Below, piece after piece: positions 11,066-24,420 of a stretch of 64,000 bases of DNA. The DNA is from Loxodes magnus (taxonomy: Eukaryota; Ciliophora; Karyorelictea; Loxodida; Loxodidae), in assembly GCA_946699065.1 (NCBI GenBank), contig CAMPDV010000863.1, positions 1 to 64,000 of the forward strand, written 5' to 3'. The notes under the pieces were generated by a model. The model saw only the letters and a list, made by a program, of their open reading frames with translations. It did not search any database and was not told the origin of the DNA. A program made the translations under genes and the position numbers. Every line of letters begins with the position of its first letter. The first letter of the stretch is position 1.

Positions 11066-14000
11066 AGAGACTTTTTTCAAGAAATGTTCGATTTTTTTAT
11101 CTAATAAATGTATTTCAATAAATTATAAAAACTAAGGTGATGAAATATCATTAGTATAGTACATGTTTACTCATATCTATTTTTAAATTTTATAAAACTT
11201 TAAAGAGAATAAATAAAATTATTAATTTCATAAAATGATAGCATTAGAAGAATAAATTTGATAAATATTAGATGAAAGTAGTTCAAGAGTAGAATTATAT
11301 ATAGAATAATAGCACTTAAATTAAGAATAATAAAAAGAAATCAGCTAATTCTTTTTATAGAATATTGGTAAGTAAACTCCAACCTTGCACAATCTAATAT
11401 AAGTAATTAAAGTTATTTAATATCTGAAGTTATACAAAATTTGAATTATTTTAGTATAAGATAATACAGTCATTAAAAACTAATAAATGAAAAATTCATT
11501 TTTAATGAGCAAGCTAAATGAAACTAAATAGATAGTTTTAAACTTATTTTAAGATTAAGAATCAAAATTATATATAGTGTAAAATAATTACACCTGCTAA
11601 TATTTTTTAAATGAGATCCAGCATGATTTGTTGAAAATCACATCACTATAACCTAATTTTTATTTATATTTTAAATCATTCAAAAATATACAGAGTTTAA
11701 GTGATATAAATCATATAAATTTTAAATATCTAAATGATAAAATAAACAAATAAATAAAATTTAAATCCTAAATAAAAAATCATTTGCTTAGACAATTTAT
11801 CATAAGAGAAATAAAAAATTACAATATTTTTTTTAAGTAAAGAAAGCTAGGTATTATTAGGATTTTCGTAGAAAAAAGCAATTGAAATTAAAAAAACTTT
11901 TTATTTATTTCTTTACTTGAAGCATTGTTCTAATTTAGGGATAATTTATTAATTTAAAATTTATTAATTATTGATTATTTAGTTAAGAAGAAATAAATAG
12001 CAAGATATGAGAAATAAATTATTTTTAGCATTCTTTTTGAAATTTAATTTATTTAAAGTCTATATTTGTGATTAAAACTTAATTATAGCTATTTATAATT
12101 TTTAGATATTATTTGTTCTTTAATTATGTATTTTCTTTAAATTTTTTTGTCTTATCTTAGATTCCTTGAAATTATTCCTTAATTATAATTAAATTAATTG
12201 TCTTCTAAGTTCATTCAAAATACTTTAATCCTGTTTTCCTCTAGTTAGATACACAAAAAATAATAAAAAAAAAACTGGACTAAGTATTCTTCATATTTTA
12301 CATAAGTATGACTAAAATTCTAAAAATACATGCTTATTTAATTTTTTCGATATATCTAGAATAATTTTATTGAAAGTATCTTTATTTATTATTTTTACTC
12401 TAAGAATCAGAATTATTTATGTATCTAAAAAACCAAATTTAAATAAGCTAATTAAAAGGATAATTTCAAAAAACTTATGATTATTCTTTATTCCATTATA
12501 TTAGGTAAAAATAGTAATTAATATAATGAATTTTTTATATATTTTTGAGTATCTTAGATATTTTAAATTAATTTATATGAAAGTCTTTCTTTAATTATTA
12601 AAGGATTGAATATTTGAGAATTACATTAATATTAATAATACAGATAGCATATATAAATCTTAGCTTTCTATATTTTGATGTATATATCATTATATCATTC
12701 TAGTTGAATATTGTAAATATTAATTTCCTTTGTATTTCTTTATGAAATTTAAATTTTTTTTCTTAAAATGAGTATGCTTAATAAGCAAGATTAGATAGTA
12801 ATTGATTGAGATTTAGGTTTATTGAAAAAAGAAGACTTTTAATTTAATTTTTTTTTCCTTTTAGAGAAATTATATAATATAAATCTTTATAGTCTGAGCC
12901 TAATAATGCTAAGTTTTTTTTTAATTTTAAGTTTTTTCCACTCAGTCAGAATAGTTTGGCTATTTTTAACTAAAATCAGAAATATAAAATTTTAACATTT
13001 TGTAGAAAGATTTTAATTAGCCTAGGATAAATTTAACTATTTTATTTTTCTTTAGATAATTGTTTTTAATTGAAAATAATTAGCCTTGTAATAAATCTCA
13101 ATAATAATTAGATGCTTTTATAATCTTTTTCGATGGATTTATATTTACATCTAAAAATGAAACCTTATAATTTATTAGTCAACAATATCAATTTTTTTTT
13201 TAATTTATCTACAAGTTAATTAGTTAAATTAGTTAGAAGTAAAAAATTAGATTGGATCTCGTTTTTGCTTGCCTTTTTTAATGCTTAATTAAATCTTTTA
13301 TTTTCATTTTTTTCATTTATAAAAATAATTATTTTGTGGTATATCATATCTATATTATTACTTTCAAAGTTAAATTATAAAAATTAATTTTGTTCCTATC
13401 TTCATTCTCAATTAATTTAAAATAAAAATTTACTTTCAACTTATTCATTTATTTTCTTCGATAATCTACATATCTATACTAAATATTATCTGGATAACTA
13501 TTAATTTTTAATTATAGCTTTCTTTATCTATTTATTTAATTCTAAATTAGCTATAATATGAAATTTTTGTTCTCTTTAGTAGCTACACAAGACCAGGATG
13601 TATTTTAGATAAGTTTATAATTTTTTTATTTTAGTTAGTTTTAAAATTTAAATCTTTGAATTTTTAAATTTAGCAAGAAAAATGTTATTTTTTTGTTCTT
13701 ATGCTGCAAAAAAAAATTTTAAGAAAGTTTTTAAACTTTTTTGGCTCAAATTTAATCAAGAAAGGAGAATTAATTTTATAAAATTTTTCTTAATTAGCCA
13801 TGAAAAATGATTATCATTCGAAAAGTTAGAATTTACTTAAAAATAAAATTTTTAAACCTGCGCTTATTATTATTTAAGTAAGTTTACTTTTTTTAAGACT
13901 TTGCATCGCTTAATTTATAAAATTTTACATAATAGAAAAATAACCATTCAGAAAATTAATAGACATCTTAAATAAACTCTTTTTAAATCCTTTTAAGAAT

Positions 14001-14090
14001 TTTTACTAAAACTTGCATTAAAATTACTATCCTATGATTATCACTTTAATATCTTAAAACTTATAAATAATAAATTAATTTATTGGATTA
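11066..14090. other. AT-rich region, no gene recognised
   Basis: About 3 kb of extremely AT-rich sequence with many homopolymer A and T runs. No tRNA, domain or repeat was recognised on either strand. It begins where homology to the WD40 gene stops abruptly. Confidence 0.5.
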
Positions 14091-14400
14091 TAGAGAGTGA
14101 AACACCTTGTTGGTGCGCAACTCTTTAAATTAAGCTTTTAAAGATGTAAACATTTCTCATTGGAGACTTCTCACTGCTATAATTCTCTTGAAAATCGTGT
14201 CTTCTAATAGGATATAGTTGGAGTAACGCCCTAAGAGATCTAACCATCTGGTATCTTTGATTTAGTGTTATTGATGCCTCTAATTCTTTCTTCTTGGTTC
14301 CTATCCAGATTCTTACTAAATTTGTCACTCCTATGATACTTCTTAGTACTAAAGTTTAAGTTAATCTCAATTGGAGGATTACTCCTCTCTATTTAAATAA
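14091..14400 (-). mobile_element. LINE 3' end fragment
   Basis: On the - strand a short coding tail (containing TNLVRIWIGTKKKELEAS, from about 14328 downward) is followed by the terminal hairpin at 14093-14123 (gagttgcgcacc ... ggtgtttcactc) and then ctctataatcc. The hairpin and the tataatc box match the 3' ends of the full LINE copies at 54.0 and 58.1 kb. The coding tail does not match those copies closely, so this is probably a 5'-truncated member of a related subfamily. Confidence 0.6.
14093..14123 (-). other. LINE-type terminal hairpin
   Basis: Two-part stem, gag(t)...(a)ctc outside and gcacc...ggtg(t) inside, with a short loop, followed on the - strand by ctataatc. Same design as at 53977-54007, 53145-53175 and 58140-58170. 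Confidence 0.65.
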
Positions 14401-14526
14401 TATAATAAAGCAATTAATTAAATAATTAAAGAGAATAAAGCTTATTCAAGCTATTGTAAATATAAAATTAGAAAGTTTAGATTTAATTATTTTATTTAGT
14501 TAACTAACTAAATCCTTTAGATTAAA

Positions 14527-17500
14527 ATGTCAGATAAAATATTTGCTTTATGTGTTATTTCCTTGATTCTCGAAGTTAAGGGATTAAAAATACTTTTTAT
14601 ATACGACTAAGAAACAAACTAAGATTTGGAAAGTTATAACAGTCAATTTGCAAGCATTTTAGACTTCTATTATAGCCAGAATTTTTAGAACATTAGCTAT
14701 CAATTCTAAAATAATAATTACCACTTTTAAATCCAGTTTTTGAAGATTGAAAAAGATATTCTTCTGAAAGATTAGAACATACATTTTACCTAAGAATGAA
14801 CTAAGTAATAGTTCGATATTATTATTGAAATTACTTAAAGTTATCAAATCACTTATTTAGTTTCCATCTTTTGCAATCAATAAAAAATTATTCATCTGGT
14901 AACCAAAGAGTAACTCGTGAAAACGAAATGAAATTAATTCACCCATTTTATTTTACCTTCGACTGAATCAATTGCTAAAGTAGTAATACACTTTCTAGAT
15001 TAATTTAAGTGGAAATCTATAGGACATTTTACTGATTAGTACTCTAAAAATGAATCTCTTATCATAAACTAAAAACTGAACAATATGGAATACTTATGAT
15101 ATATTCCAGATTTCTCCAATTAAAGACTTTAGTTCTCAATAATCTTCGAAGAAGTTTAGTTAAAAGGGATTTCTAAGTTTTATAGTACTATTAACTATAA
15201 CTTTGAAGCTTTCCTAAATTAACTCTTATAAAAGAAGATAGCTATCAAAACATTTATTATGAACTTATAAAACTCATGATTGGCTTGAGATTTAGTAGGC
15301 AAATTTAACTTAAACGGATTTATAGGATTAAACTTTGGAAAAGGATTCAATAAAAATAAGATAGAATATTAGCTTTACTGTGTAGAACTAGTTATTTAAT
15401 AAATTCTTAGTCTTTTAAAGGAGATTCATTCTATTAATAACGCTCAAGTAAATCAACTTATATAAAAGTTATTTTCCAGTCAAAATATCTAGCTTTAAAT
15501 TTTGAATGTATAAGATAACTAGATTAAAGTAGTTGGAACCGCTAGTATTTCTTAGATTGTTTATAGTGAGATGATATTATGACCTGATGGAACTTCAACG
15601 CCACCTGATAATAGCCTTATTTAAATTCCAGTTAGCATGGTTTTGGATGATAAAAATCCTGACGGAGTTGAAGCTTAATGGATTTCTGCTTATTATTAAG
15701 GAAGATTATATGGCATTTAGTATTTAAATAGCATTAGTAATATCTTACCTTACTATAAGTTCTAGTCAACTAGTATGTATACAGGTGCAGAATGATTTGA
15801 TTATGATTATGCATATAAAGAATGAAGTCAAAAAAAGGATTAATATGGTCTAATTCATTTTATGTCTGGAACAAGTGCCAATTCTATTGATCTCTACCAC
15901 TTTTTTGAGCAATAAAATCTTACAATAACCTGCATTTCTGGAGGCGACACTGCTCCTGATTTATCTGATATGAAAAAATTTCCATTTTTCGTTCGCACAA
16001 TTTGTTCTGATTCTTACCTAGCAGTTTTGATAACATGAATATGTCAAATATAAGGATGGAAAAATATAGGATTTATTTATCAAGACAATGCATGATCTAA
16101 GGGTATTTATAACTATTTTTAAAAAGAAGCTGATCATTTTAATATAAATATAGTAAACTAACTAAGATAAATTAACTACATCAATTCATAAAGTCAAAAT
16201 GATACCTGAAAATTAGTTGTATAAGAGATTTATAAGAAAACAAGAGTTGTACTAATACCAATTTATGATGATGATGTTAAATGCTTACTAAGATATTTGT
16301 ATGACTTAGGAGCAAGGGAAGGAGACTTTGAAATATTAGCCTTTGGCTGGTTAAATTAACATTTTTTAGAAAAAGGAGAAGAAATCTATAAAATTTAAAT
16401 TGTCTTTAAAGGAGCAATTTAATTTGATTTTATTGGAGAAATAGGTGAGTTTGGATACTCTATAAAAGATTAAATACAATAATATTTTAAAACTTCTACA
16501 GTATCTAACTACATCTTTAATGAATTTGATAGTGTTTTGCTAGGAGCACATGCTTTAAAAAACTTTATCAAATCAGGGGGAAATTACACTAATTAAGATA
16601 ATATCATAAAAGAAATAAGAAAAGTTAAATTTATAGGAGCTACTGGGAAAGTGAGTATTAAAGATTCCACTAATGATAGAGAATTTTTGCCTTGAGCTAT
16701 TTTTAATTATAGAAAAGATGAATAAGGAACCTGATCTCTTTAATAAATTGGATCTTACTGTATTTTTTGTGACGTGATTTTTGATTATAAAACTCCTTTT
16801 ATGTGAGGAGATGGAAGAACTGGAATTTTCGAAGACAGCTGATATTAACCTTGCCCATTTAAAGAAAGATATAAATAAAAATTTAAGAAAGGATTTATCA
16901 TAAAAGTTGTAGTGTTACTTGCTTTATTATTTCTGTTTACAATTCTTTCCTTATGAGAAATTAAATTTTAAAGAAATTACAAAATTGATAAACTTCAAAA
17001 AATGTTTGTAATGTCAACTTGAGACTTCATTTATATGTTAAATTTAATTTTGTACTTTTTCTAGATAATTTCAATAGGACCTGACATTTCTGGCTATGGT
17101 TATATCGCAAAATTTGCCACAAGCTGTGCTAAGTTAGATTTTGTAAATATATTCGAATAATCTTATAATAAATAATACTCTAATCAATTAGTAGCTTGTG
17201 CTATTGCTATTATTTGACTTTTAAGCTTTCTATCCATTTTAGTGAAGTTAGAATTTTCAAAGTATACGCTTTTGTAGTTAATAGGAAGCTTTTCATACTA
17301 CTTTGGTCCCCTTTTGACATACAGCTTCTTTCTTCCTTTAAACTGAAATTTTATGGATTTATTTATTTGTGTTGATGGAGTAGATAGCAATAAAAATGGA
17401 ACTATAGAATTTTCAGAATCTTTTCACTATAAAGATTGTAATTGGAAATGCTGATAAGGATCTCATCTTTTTTTTGTGATTTTATGTTCTATCTGCTTCA

Positions 17501-18441
17501 TTCTTTATACACTTCTTGGAACAAGAACAGTTTTGATGTGACAAGAACTTTATGGATACTTAATGAAAATAAAATACAAGAAAAGCTACCTAGTGGTATA
17601 TAGATTATTTCAGATGTTATTGATAGTAATGAATTTGCTTATCGAATAATATAGCAAGAAGATCCATGCTATCTTTTATTTACTAACTTTGATTATTTTA
17701 TTCTATTACATTTACAAAACTCAGCCTTACTGCTATATAAAGCTAAACTATTGAATATTGACTTTTCTTTCCTTTAATATAAACCATGCAATAGTATAGA
17801 TATTTAGAGTACATTTGGAGTAATATACTGAAAATGAAAGAATCTTCATAAGTTCTTTTATAGTTAGTTGTATCATAAGCAGTATAATAGGCTATAAGCT
17901 GTAAAGGAAATATAAAATTATGATAGCTATCTTTGAGCTAGACGAAACTTATTTGTTCAGATGGACATTTTAGTGCAAAAATAACGAGAATTTGCTTTAT
18001 TAATACTAATAAAACTAGCTAACTTACTATAATTTTAGAAAATACCTAGCTGATAAATAGCTATCCTGTGAAAAATTTTTATTTGATAAAAATAATTTTA
18101 TGCTTAAGCTTTATCTCTAGCACAATGTTAAGAATAATGAGTGCAGTTAGTTTTTATATCAAAAATAATTTACCAGAAGTGTTTCTATTCAAAAAAATAA
18201 TAAAAAACTTGAAAATCCTAAATAAATAGAGGAAGAAACTACTTCTAAAAAATTTGAAAAATCCCTTTCATTTACTTGGTAAATTTTATAAAAAGAAGTT
18301 CTACAGAGTAGCTCTCAAAGTAATATCTTTAAGGAAAAAGAAAGAAAATAAATCTAAATAGATGAAGCATTATATGATTAGGAACAAAGTTTTGAAGATA
18401 AGTTTTAAAATGAAAAAAAAAGAGAAAAATCTTCATTATGA
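14527..18441 (+). CDS. multi-pass receptor with periplasmic-binding-like ectodomain and EF-hand
   Basis: An unbroken 1304-residue frame from ATG 14527 to TGA 18439-18441. Residues 1-18 look like a signal peptide (MSDKIFALCVISLILEVKG). The region to about residue 780 contains a type-1 periplasmic-binding/ANF-receptor-like fold, clearest around residues 345-560 (GWKNIGFIYQDNAWSKGIY is the typical second-lobe strand and helix). From about 790 there are some eight hydrophobic segments, with a canonical EF-hand loop at residues 953-964 (DSNKNGTIEFSE) between them. The C-terminal ~200 residues are a charged Lys/Glu/Gln tail. The layout recalls class-C GPCR-like or amino-acid receptors, but the EF-hand within the membrane region is unusual. 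No introns are required. TGA codes Trp many times but not in the last ~230 codons, which supports the chosen stop. Ligand unknown. Confidence 0.85.
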
Positions 18442-19651
18442 GTTAACACTTTCTTTATATAAAAAATTTAAATTTAAAGATTTATTTGACTAAAGTTAAT
18501 TTTTGATTATAGCCAAAATTTATTTAAATAATAAATGTAAAAGCATCTACTACTTTAATAAAGGAAAAATACTTTAAGCCAAAAATAAAAAAAACTAAAA
18601 ATTATTTTGTCCCTTAGCTAAAAGATTTAATAATTAAAAGCTTAAATCAAAAATTTTAAGCTGTATTTTATTAATTTTTTTAAAGATTTTTATTCTTAAC
18701 TTGACAAACTTGAATTTAACTTGTTATAATTTGATTATCTAAGCGAGTTTATTCTTTATTTTCAGCAAATTATAAGGTTTATTTTAATGCTTGTAATATT
18801 TTTTAATTAATATGAAATAAATTTCTTAAAATAGCTACTATATAGATTTTTTATTAATAATTACTATAATTATATATTCCTTCATTCTTAATTCACTTTT
18901 TTAAAAGCTATATGCTCTATTATATCTCAATTATTAATGTTTCTATATTAAGGATATTATTTTTTATTTTAATTCTAGATATATGTCTAGATGCTATTTT
19001 TAAAGCAAAAATATTATAAAGAATTTTTCTAAAGCTGGTAATTATTTCCCATGGTTGTTTGTTTAATAAAATCTAAAGATTTTCGAAATAAAAAAATGTA
19101 AATTGGTTCTAACTATTCTCTTCAGATATAATCATCACTTTTTCTAAAATTTCATAATTAAATCAATTACTTTGACTTAAATATATATCCTTTGAATAAA
19201 AAGCAAAGAGTTTGCTAGAATAAAGGCTAAAATACTTTATACTATATAGAATGATAGTTGCATAGTAAAATAATTTATATCAACTAAATTGTAAAGTCAG
19301 TTTAAATTGTCAAGTGAGTTCATCTATTTTTTATTATCTATGAGTCACTTTAGGTTAGCTAAAACTTAATATTTTCGGCTTGAAGTTTATCTCTTCAAGT
19401 CGCGACGTTCATTATGAAACGTATTCTATTTATTTAAAAAGATATAGCTTAACAAGCCAATCATATTATAATACTATGAGAAACTTAAAAGTTTTAAATT
19501 TTAAAATATTTGAAATAAAAGTTTATATTCTTAGTAGATATTGATAGCCTGGCAAGATAAGAGTAAGTTAATTTAAAAATGGAAGATAAAAAATTAAGAA
19601 ATTTTATTTAAATTTTAAGAATTTAAGCAAGTTCATAGCTTAATATTATAC
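18442..19651. other. intergenic, AT-rich
   Basis: Nothing recognised between the receptor gene and tRNA-Val. A second in-frame TGA at 18487-18489 is an alternative end for the receptor. Confidence 0.5.
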
Positions 19652-19724
19652 GCAGACATGGTCTAGTGGCTATGACGACTGCTTCACACGCAGTAGGTCG
19701 CGGGTTCGATCCCCGCTGTCTGTA
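19652..19724 (+). tRNA. tRNA-Val (CAC)
   Basis: 73 bases folding as a cloverleaf. Acceptor gcagaca pairs with tgtctgt with one G-U, the anticodon loop is ttcacac with CAC at 19685-19687, and the T arm is gcggg-ttcgatc-cccgc. The internal box B ggttcgatccc is perfect. A T-run follows as a Pol III terminator. Confidence 0.95.
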
Positions 19725-22700
19725 TATTTTTTAGATATTTAAAAATAAATAATGTATTTATAAGATTTACTAAAGTAAATGACTCAATTAGAGAATAATA
19801 CTTAGTTAATATGTTAAAAAAGTTTAATATAAAAATCTTAATTTAACTATAAAAATTAAATAAATAAAATTTTAATTTATAAAGAAAAATTCTATGTGAA
19901 ATCTCAATTAATTCCAAAAAACAAACATAACTAATTTTTACCTTTAAAATTAAATTTTTCAGCAAGATTGAAATTTTTAATTTAATATTCTAAAATATTT
20001 ATTTATTAGCAAATATTTTTGAGATAAAAATTCTTAATTTCTAGAATTAATTAAAAAATTAGTTGCTAAAATAGTGTTATTTTACTTATTAAAAAATAAA
20101 AAGATTTAGAAACTTTTACTTTTAATAATTATAAAAGAGTATTAAATTTTAATTTAATAGTAAGGTAATAAAATTGATTCTTACTAATTAAATTCCTTAA
20201 ATTATTTTTAATATTAATAACTTTTATCTATTTAGCTTATATCTATTTAACTTATAATTAATAAATAAAATGCTTTGTAAAGTATTAAGTTAAAGAGGTT
20301 TTATGTGATAAATTTTGTTAAGAAGAAAACTTATATTTGCAAACATGTTAATTAGAAAAAAAAATTAATTATAATATTAGTTGTAAATATTAAGGTAATA
20401 CCTTAAACATTTTATCAGATTATTTAATATAGCAAGACATTTAATTAAAGAGAAGATAATATTAAATAAAGATTAAGCTAAAAATAATTAAAAGTTTATG
20501 ATAAATTAAGGTTTATAATTTAATAATAAATATAAAACTAAATTATAAATATAATCTCTTAGATCTACTAAAAATTTATTATTCTATAATTATGTTTATC
20601 TTCATGGATCTAAATAAAACAATTTTTATCTCAATCCATTAAATGTATATGTTTTTTATCTTTAAAAAATCTAAATATTTTAATTTAGTTTGAAATAGAA
20701 AATAACTGAGATAAACATGAGAAATTAATTTTTTAGAAATGTTTAAGTTATTTTTATTTTTGAGATATAATAAGCTATTTTTGTCTAAAATATAAGGAAA
20801 AATTATTTTTATATTTCTTAGGGTATTTCCTCTTGATTGCAGGAAAACACTTTAATCTACTCTAGTCTTTCAAAAATTTTTATACTTTAACCTTTATCCT
20901 GCTATTTTTTCTACTCATTTATTTTTAATATGTAAACGCTTAAAGAGAAATTTATATTTGCTTTTTTAACTAAAATAGGTTATATTAAATGTAAAGAAAA
21001 TCTATAAAAATAAAATTATTTTTGTGCTAACAAAACTTCATAAACAAAGTTACAATGATTATAAAATCTATAATCATATAAAATTAATATAATACTCTAG
21101 TATAAATCATACCTGAAATTTATTTTACTTATCTCTATGAAGTTTATTACATTTAAATTATAAGGAAATCAGAAAATCAAATAAATTTAATGCAATTTAC
21201 TCTCTCAACTTAAAGTAATTTTCCTATAAACTCTTTTTCTTCTTTTAAATCTGCTTAAAATATAATGCTGATAGAGATTTTAAGCGATTGAATCCTTAAA
21301 AAAGAAAACTTTTATCTTAGAAGGGCTTTCTTGGTTCATATCACATTTAAAAAATATATGAAGAATTAAGCATATACATCAGTCATGGGAATATTTATTA
21401 TTTTTAAGTATAAATATAGTTTAAGATACTCTGCACACATTTGAAATGTATAAAAAAAGAAGAATATTTCACTATTTTCTGGAGATTTAAAAATTTGGAG
21501 TATCAAAACTTTCAGATTCCATTTAGAAATAATTAAATCTCATAATGGCTATTATTAGAATAATTATTATAAACTACATTTCTTTCTTTATTGATAATAG
21601 CAATAAAATTATAAAACATTATGCAAGATATTTCTTCGGGTTGATTTCATTATTCTTAAATTTATCTTATATTATACCTATTTATACAATGGAAAGTTCA
21701 AGCTAAATAAAATCTAAATATTTAAGGAAAATATTCCTTTTATGCTTTTGTAATAAAATGTTCTTTCTATTTCTATTATTTGTAGTAATGCTTCCCAGGT
21801 AAAAAAATCTAAGATTTATAAAGTTTCGATTATCTAAAAGGCTAATTCCTACAACCATTTTTATTTTTATGCTTTCCATTCATTAATCAATTTTTGCATG
21901 CTCATTTATATCTTTAAGTTATTTTTTTAATTAAAATTAAGTTTTATCTTATCTCTCCTTTTCTTTCTTTCAACTCCTATTCTAATCATTAATTAGCGTA
22001 AAACAAATTAATAAGAAAAAGTATAAAAAATCAATTTACAAAAAGGATTTTTATTATATATCAAAGAATTTAATAAATTTGTTTGCATATTAAGCAAAGA
22101 TACATTATGGGGTAACGACTAAGGAGTGTTTTACTCGAGTTATTCCCTAAATTAAAAAAATATCCCATTTTATTTTATTAAATTCACTCTTTCACGAATG
22201 CAAAATAAAATAAAAAGCTTCTTAATTAAGTTATTAAAGAAATCCTTAATGCTTTTTTATATTATTTATACCCTTATTTTATATATTAAAAATTTAATTT
22301 CCTTTAAAAAATTTAAAAGAAATATAGATTTAAGATTAATCCTTAAATTAAAATAATTGTAAATAGAGAATAGATAAATTAAATCTAAGTAAAATAATAA
22401 TAATAATCATCTTTAATGAAAGGAAATATAAAATTTATTTAGTAGAGGTATATTATCAATATTTTCAGTTATAAAATAGACATTTATTTACTAAAATACT
22501 TTTAGGACACTTCTTTAGAATTATAAATCAAATTTATATTAATTGTTTATATTAAGCTTAAGCATTTTCCTCTCTCTTTTATTTGTGATTATTATTTTTT
22601 TATATTGTCTGATAATTAGAAACTCTAAAAAGATTTAAGTCACTTGCTTAATCTTTAAAAGTTATATCTTTTTATAAATAAATGACATTCCTTAGAAAGA

Positions 22701-22893
22701 AAAATTTTATCATAAAATATAGAAAGTTCAGTTTTTTTCCTTTATAATTTGCTATATTTTCTATATAATATTTTTTATTTTTTATACTTAAAATTTGATT
22801 ATTTGTTAACATTTTATTTAAGCGAAATCAGATAGTTAGCTCTAATTTTTATTAATTTACTATTTAAATTGAAGCGACTTAGGTATTATTAAA
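19725..22893. other. AT-rich intergenic region with a weak WD40-like fragment
   Basis: Mostly featureless AT-rich sequence. Around 21475-21560 (+) one frame reads FSGDLKIWSIKTF...IKSHNG, which resembles a single WD40 blade, but no second blade was found. It may be a remnant. Confidence 0.3.
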
Positions 22894-22966
22894 GGGGATC
22901 TAGCTCAAATGGTAGAGCGCTCGCTTAGCATGCGAGAGGCATTGGGATCGATACCCAAGTTCTCCA
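22894..22966 (+). tRNA. tRNA-Ala (AGC)
   Basis: 73 bases. Acceptor ggggatc/gttctcc has one U-U mismatch, the D arm is gctc...gagc, the anticodon stem is ctcgc/gcgag with AGC at 22927-22929, and the T arm is ttggg-atcgata-cccaa. The discriminator is A, followed by a T-run. Overall it strongly resembles known ciliate tRNA-Ala. Confidence 0.95.
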
Positions 22967-23575
22967 TTTTTATTGCTTCAAATTTTTTACAAAAATCATA
23001 AATTAAGGCAAAATATTCTATAATAATTAGATAACAAATAAATTAAAATTATATAAATAAGATATTTTTTAGATTAAAAATAATCAGAAATATATTAAAA
23101 CTTTTTATTTTTCGTTTATTTAAACTGATAAATAGATAAAATATTTATAAAAAACTTTTGAAATTTAATTTAAATATTTTTATATAGAAAATTCTAAAAT
23201 TTAATATTAAATAGGAAATAAGAAATATTTTTTATTTTTTTTCTTTAATTAAAAAATTTATTTAGCTGAATTAAAGTTAAATTAATAAAATATTGCTTTA
23301 AAATCTTTAAAATTATTATTTTTATGAAATTTACTTGGAATTTTTTTAGTGTGATTGAGGGAAATTTTTCATAAATGATTTTTATTGAATTTCTTTTGAA
23401 TTTATTTTAAATTGTATATTATAATTAAAAAAATATATTATACTTATTTCAACTTATAAAAGCATTTTAATTATCTTTAAATCAAATATTTAATTATTTA
23501 AAGAGAACTTCTTTTTATTTTAAAGTTATAAAATATATATAAATTAATAATATTTAATTTTTTTTAATTAATAAA
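22967..23575. other. AT-rich intergenic region
   Basis: No gene recognised. The last ~35 bases contain the left copy of the presumed target-site duplication of the following element (attaataatatttaa, 23543-23557). Confidence 0.5.
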
Positions 23576-24404
23576 ATGGATTAATCTCTTCGACTCTCAA
23601 AAAATTAACTTAGAAACCTAAAGAGAAAAGCGGCAAAAGAAATTTAGAAAAAATAATAACAATAGGAGGAGTCAAGCTCTTCTTCAGAAGGTAAAGTTAT
23701 GGTAGGATAAATAGAGATAAGTTAACCTAAAAACGAAACTAATCAAAAACTTTAAATTTAATTAGACCAAATGTAAAAAGTAATCTCAAATTATGAAGAA
23801 ACAACTTACAACTTAGGCGAAAAAATACGGGAACTAATGAGTAACATAGAAGATTAGAACAATGAATTACTAATACTTAGAAGATAACTTATTTGTAGCA
23901 AATTAATAACGGAAGAATAACTCCGAACTTAATCATAATAAAATTTTAAATACGACACAAAAATGGAAATAGAAAAAATACCAATAGAATTAAAAACAGA
24001 ATTGAATCCAGAAAAAGAAATGATTGCTACAAGTTTCATTAAAAGATTAGAAAATATAGAAAATAAATTATCATAAAAAAGAACGAAATAAAGACAATAA
24101 TACAAACTTTGTTGATGTTGCAAATCAAATCAACATATTTTAAAAAACTGTTGATAGTGAAAGAAAATAAACGAATAAGAGCAGAAAAGAACATGGAGAC
24201 AACTCAATAAACTATGAATAACTCCAACAGGGATCTACAAATAAAAGCTTTTTGCAAGACCACTTGAACGGTTACAGTGGTAACCTTCCACTTAATAAAA
24301 AGGTCGTGGATCACACCCACGTTAAAAAAGCTGTCCGCAGGAACTGGTTGCAATTCCAGAGAATGCAAAACTCTACTAATTTTAAGTATATTATTATTAT
24401 TATT
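23576..24404 (+). mobile_element. retroposed element coding coiled-coil/zinc-knuckle protein, copy 1
   Basis: From ATG 23576 the frame encodes a Gln/Glu/Lys-rich protein with a Ser run, a probable coiled coil (LGEKIRELMSNIEDQNNELL) and, at 24106-24150, a CCHC zinc knuckle, CWCCKSNQHILKNC (C-x2-C-x4-H-x4-C), in which TGA supplies the Trp. Downstream the frame reads RTWRQLNKLWITPTGIYKQK, which aligns with the same region of the element at 54778. The unit ends in a (TTA)n tail at about 24390-24404. The same 15-base string flanks both sides (23543-23557 and 24405-24419), as expected for a target-site duplication made by LINE-type retroposition. It resembles a LINE ORF1 without the polymerase ORF, like the mammalian HAL1 pattern. 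It could alternatively be a retroposed host gene. Confidence 0.6.
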
Positions 24405-24420
24405 ATTAATAATATTTAAA

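Noticed and set aside
24255-24345. tRNA-like folding at the end of the zinc-knuckle element
   Set aside because: A T-arm-like hairpin is present (cgtgg/ccacg), but no acceptor stem or proper anticodon arm forms, and the sequence is part of the element's reading frame.
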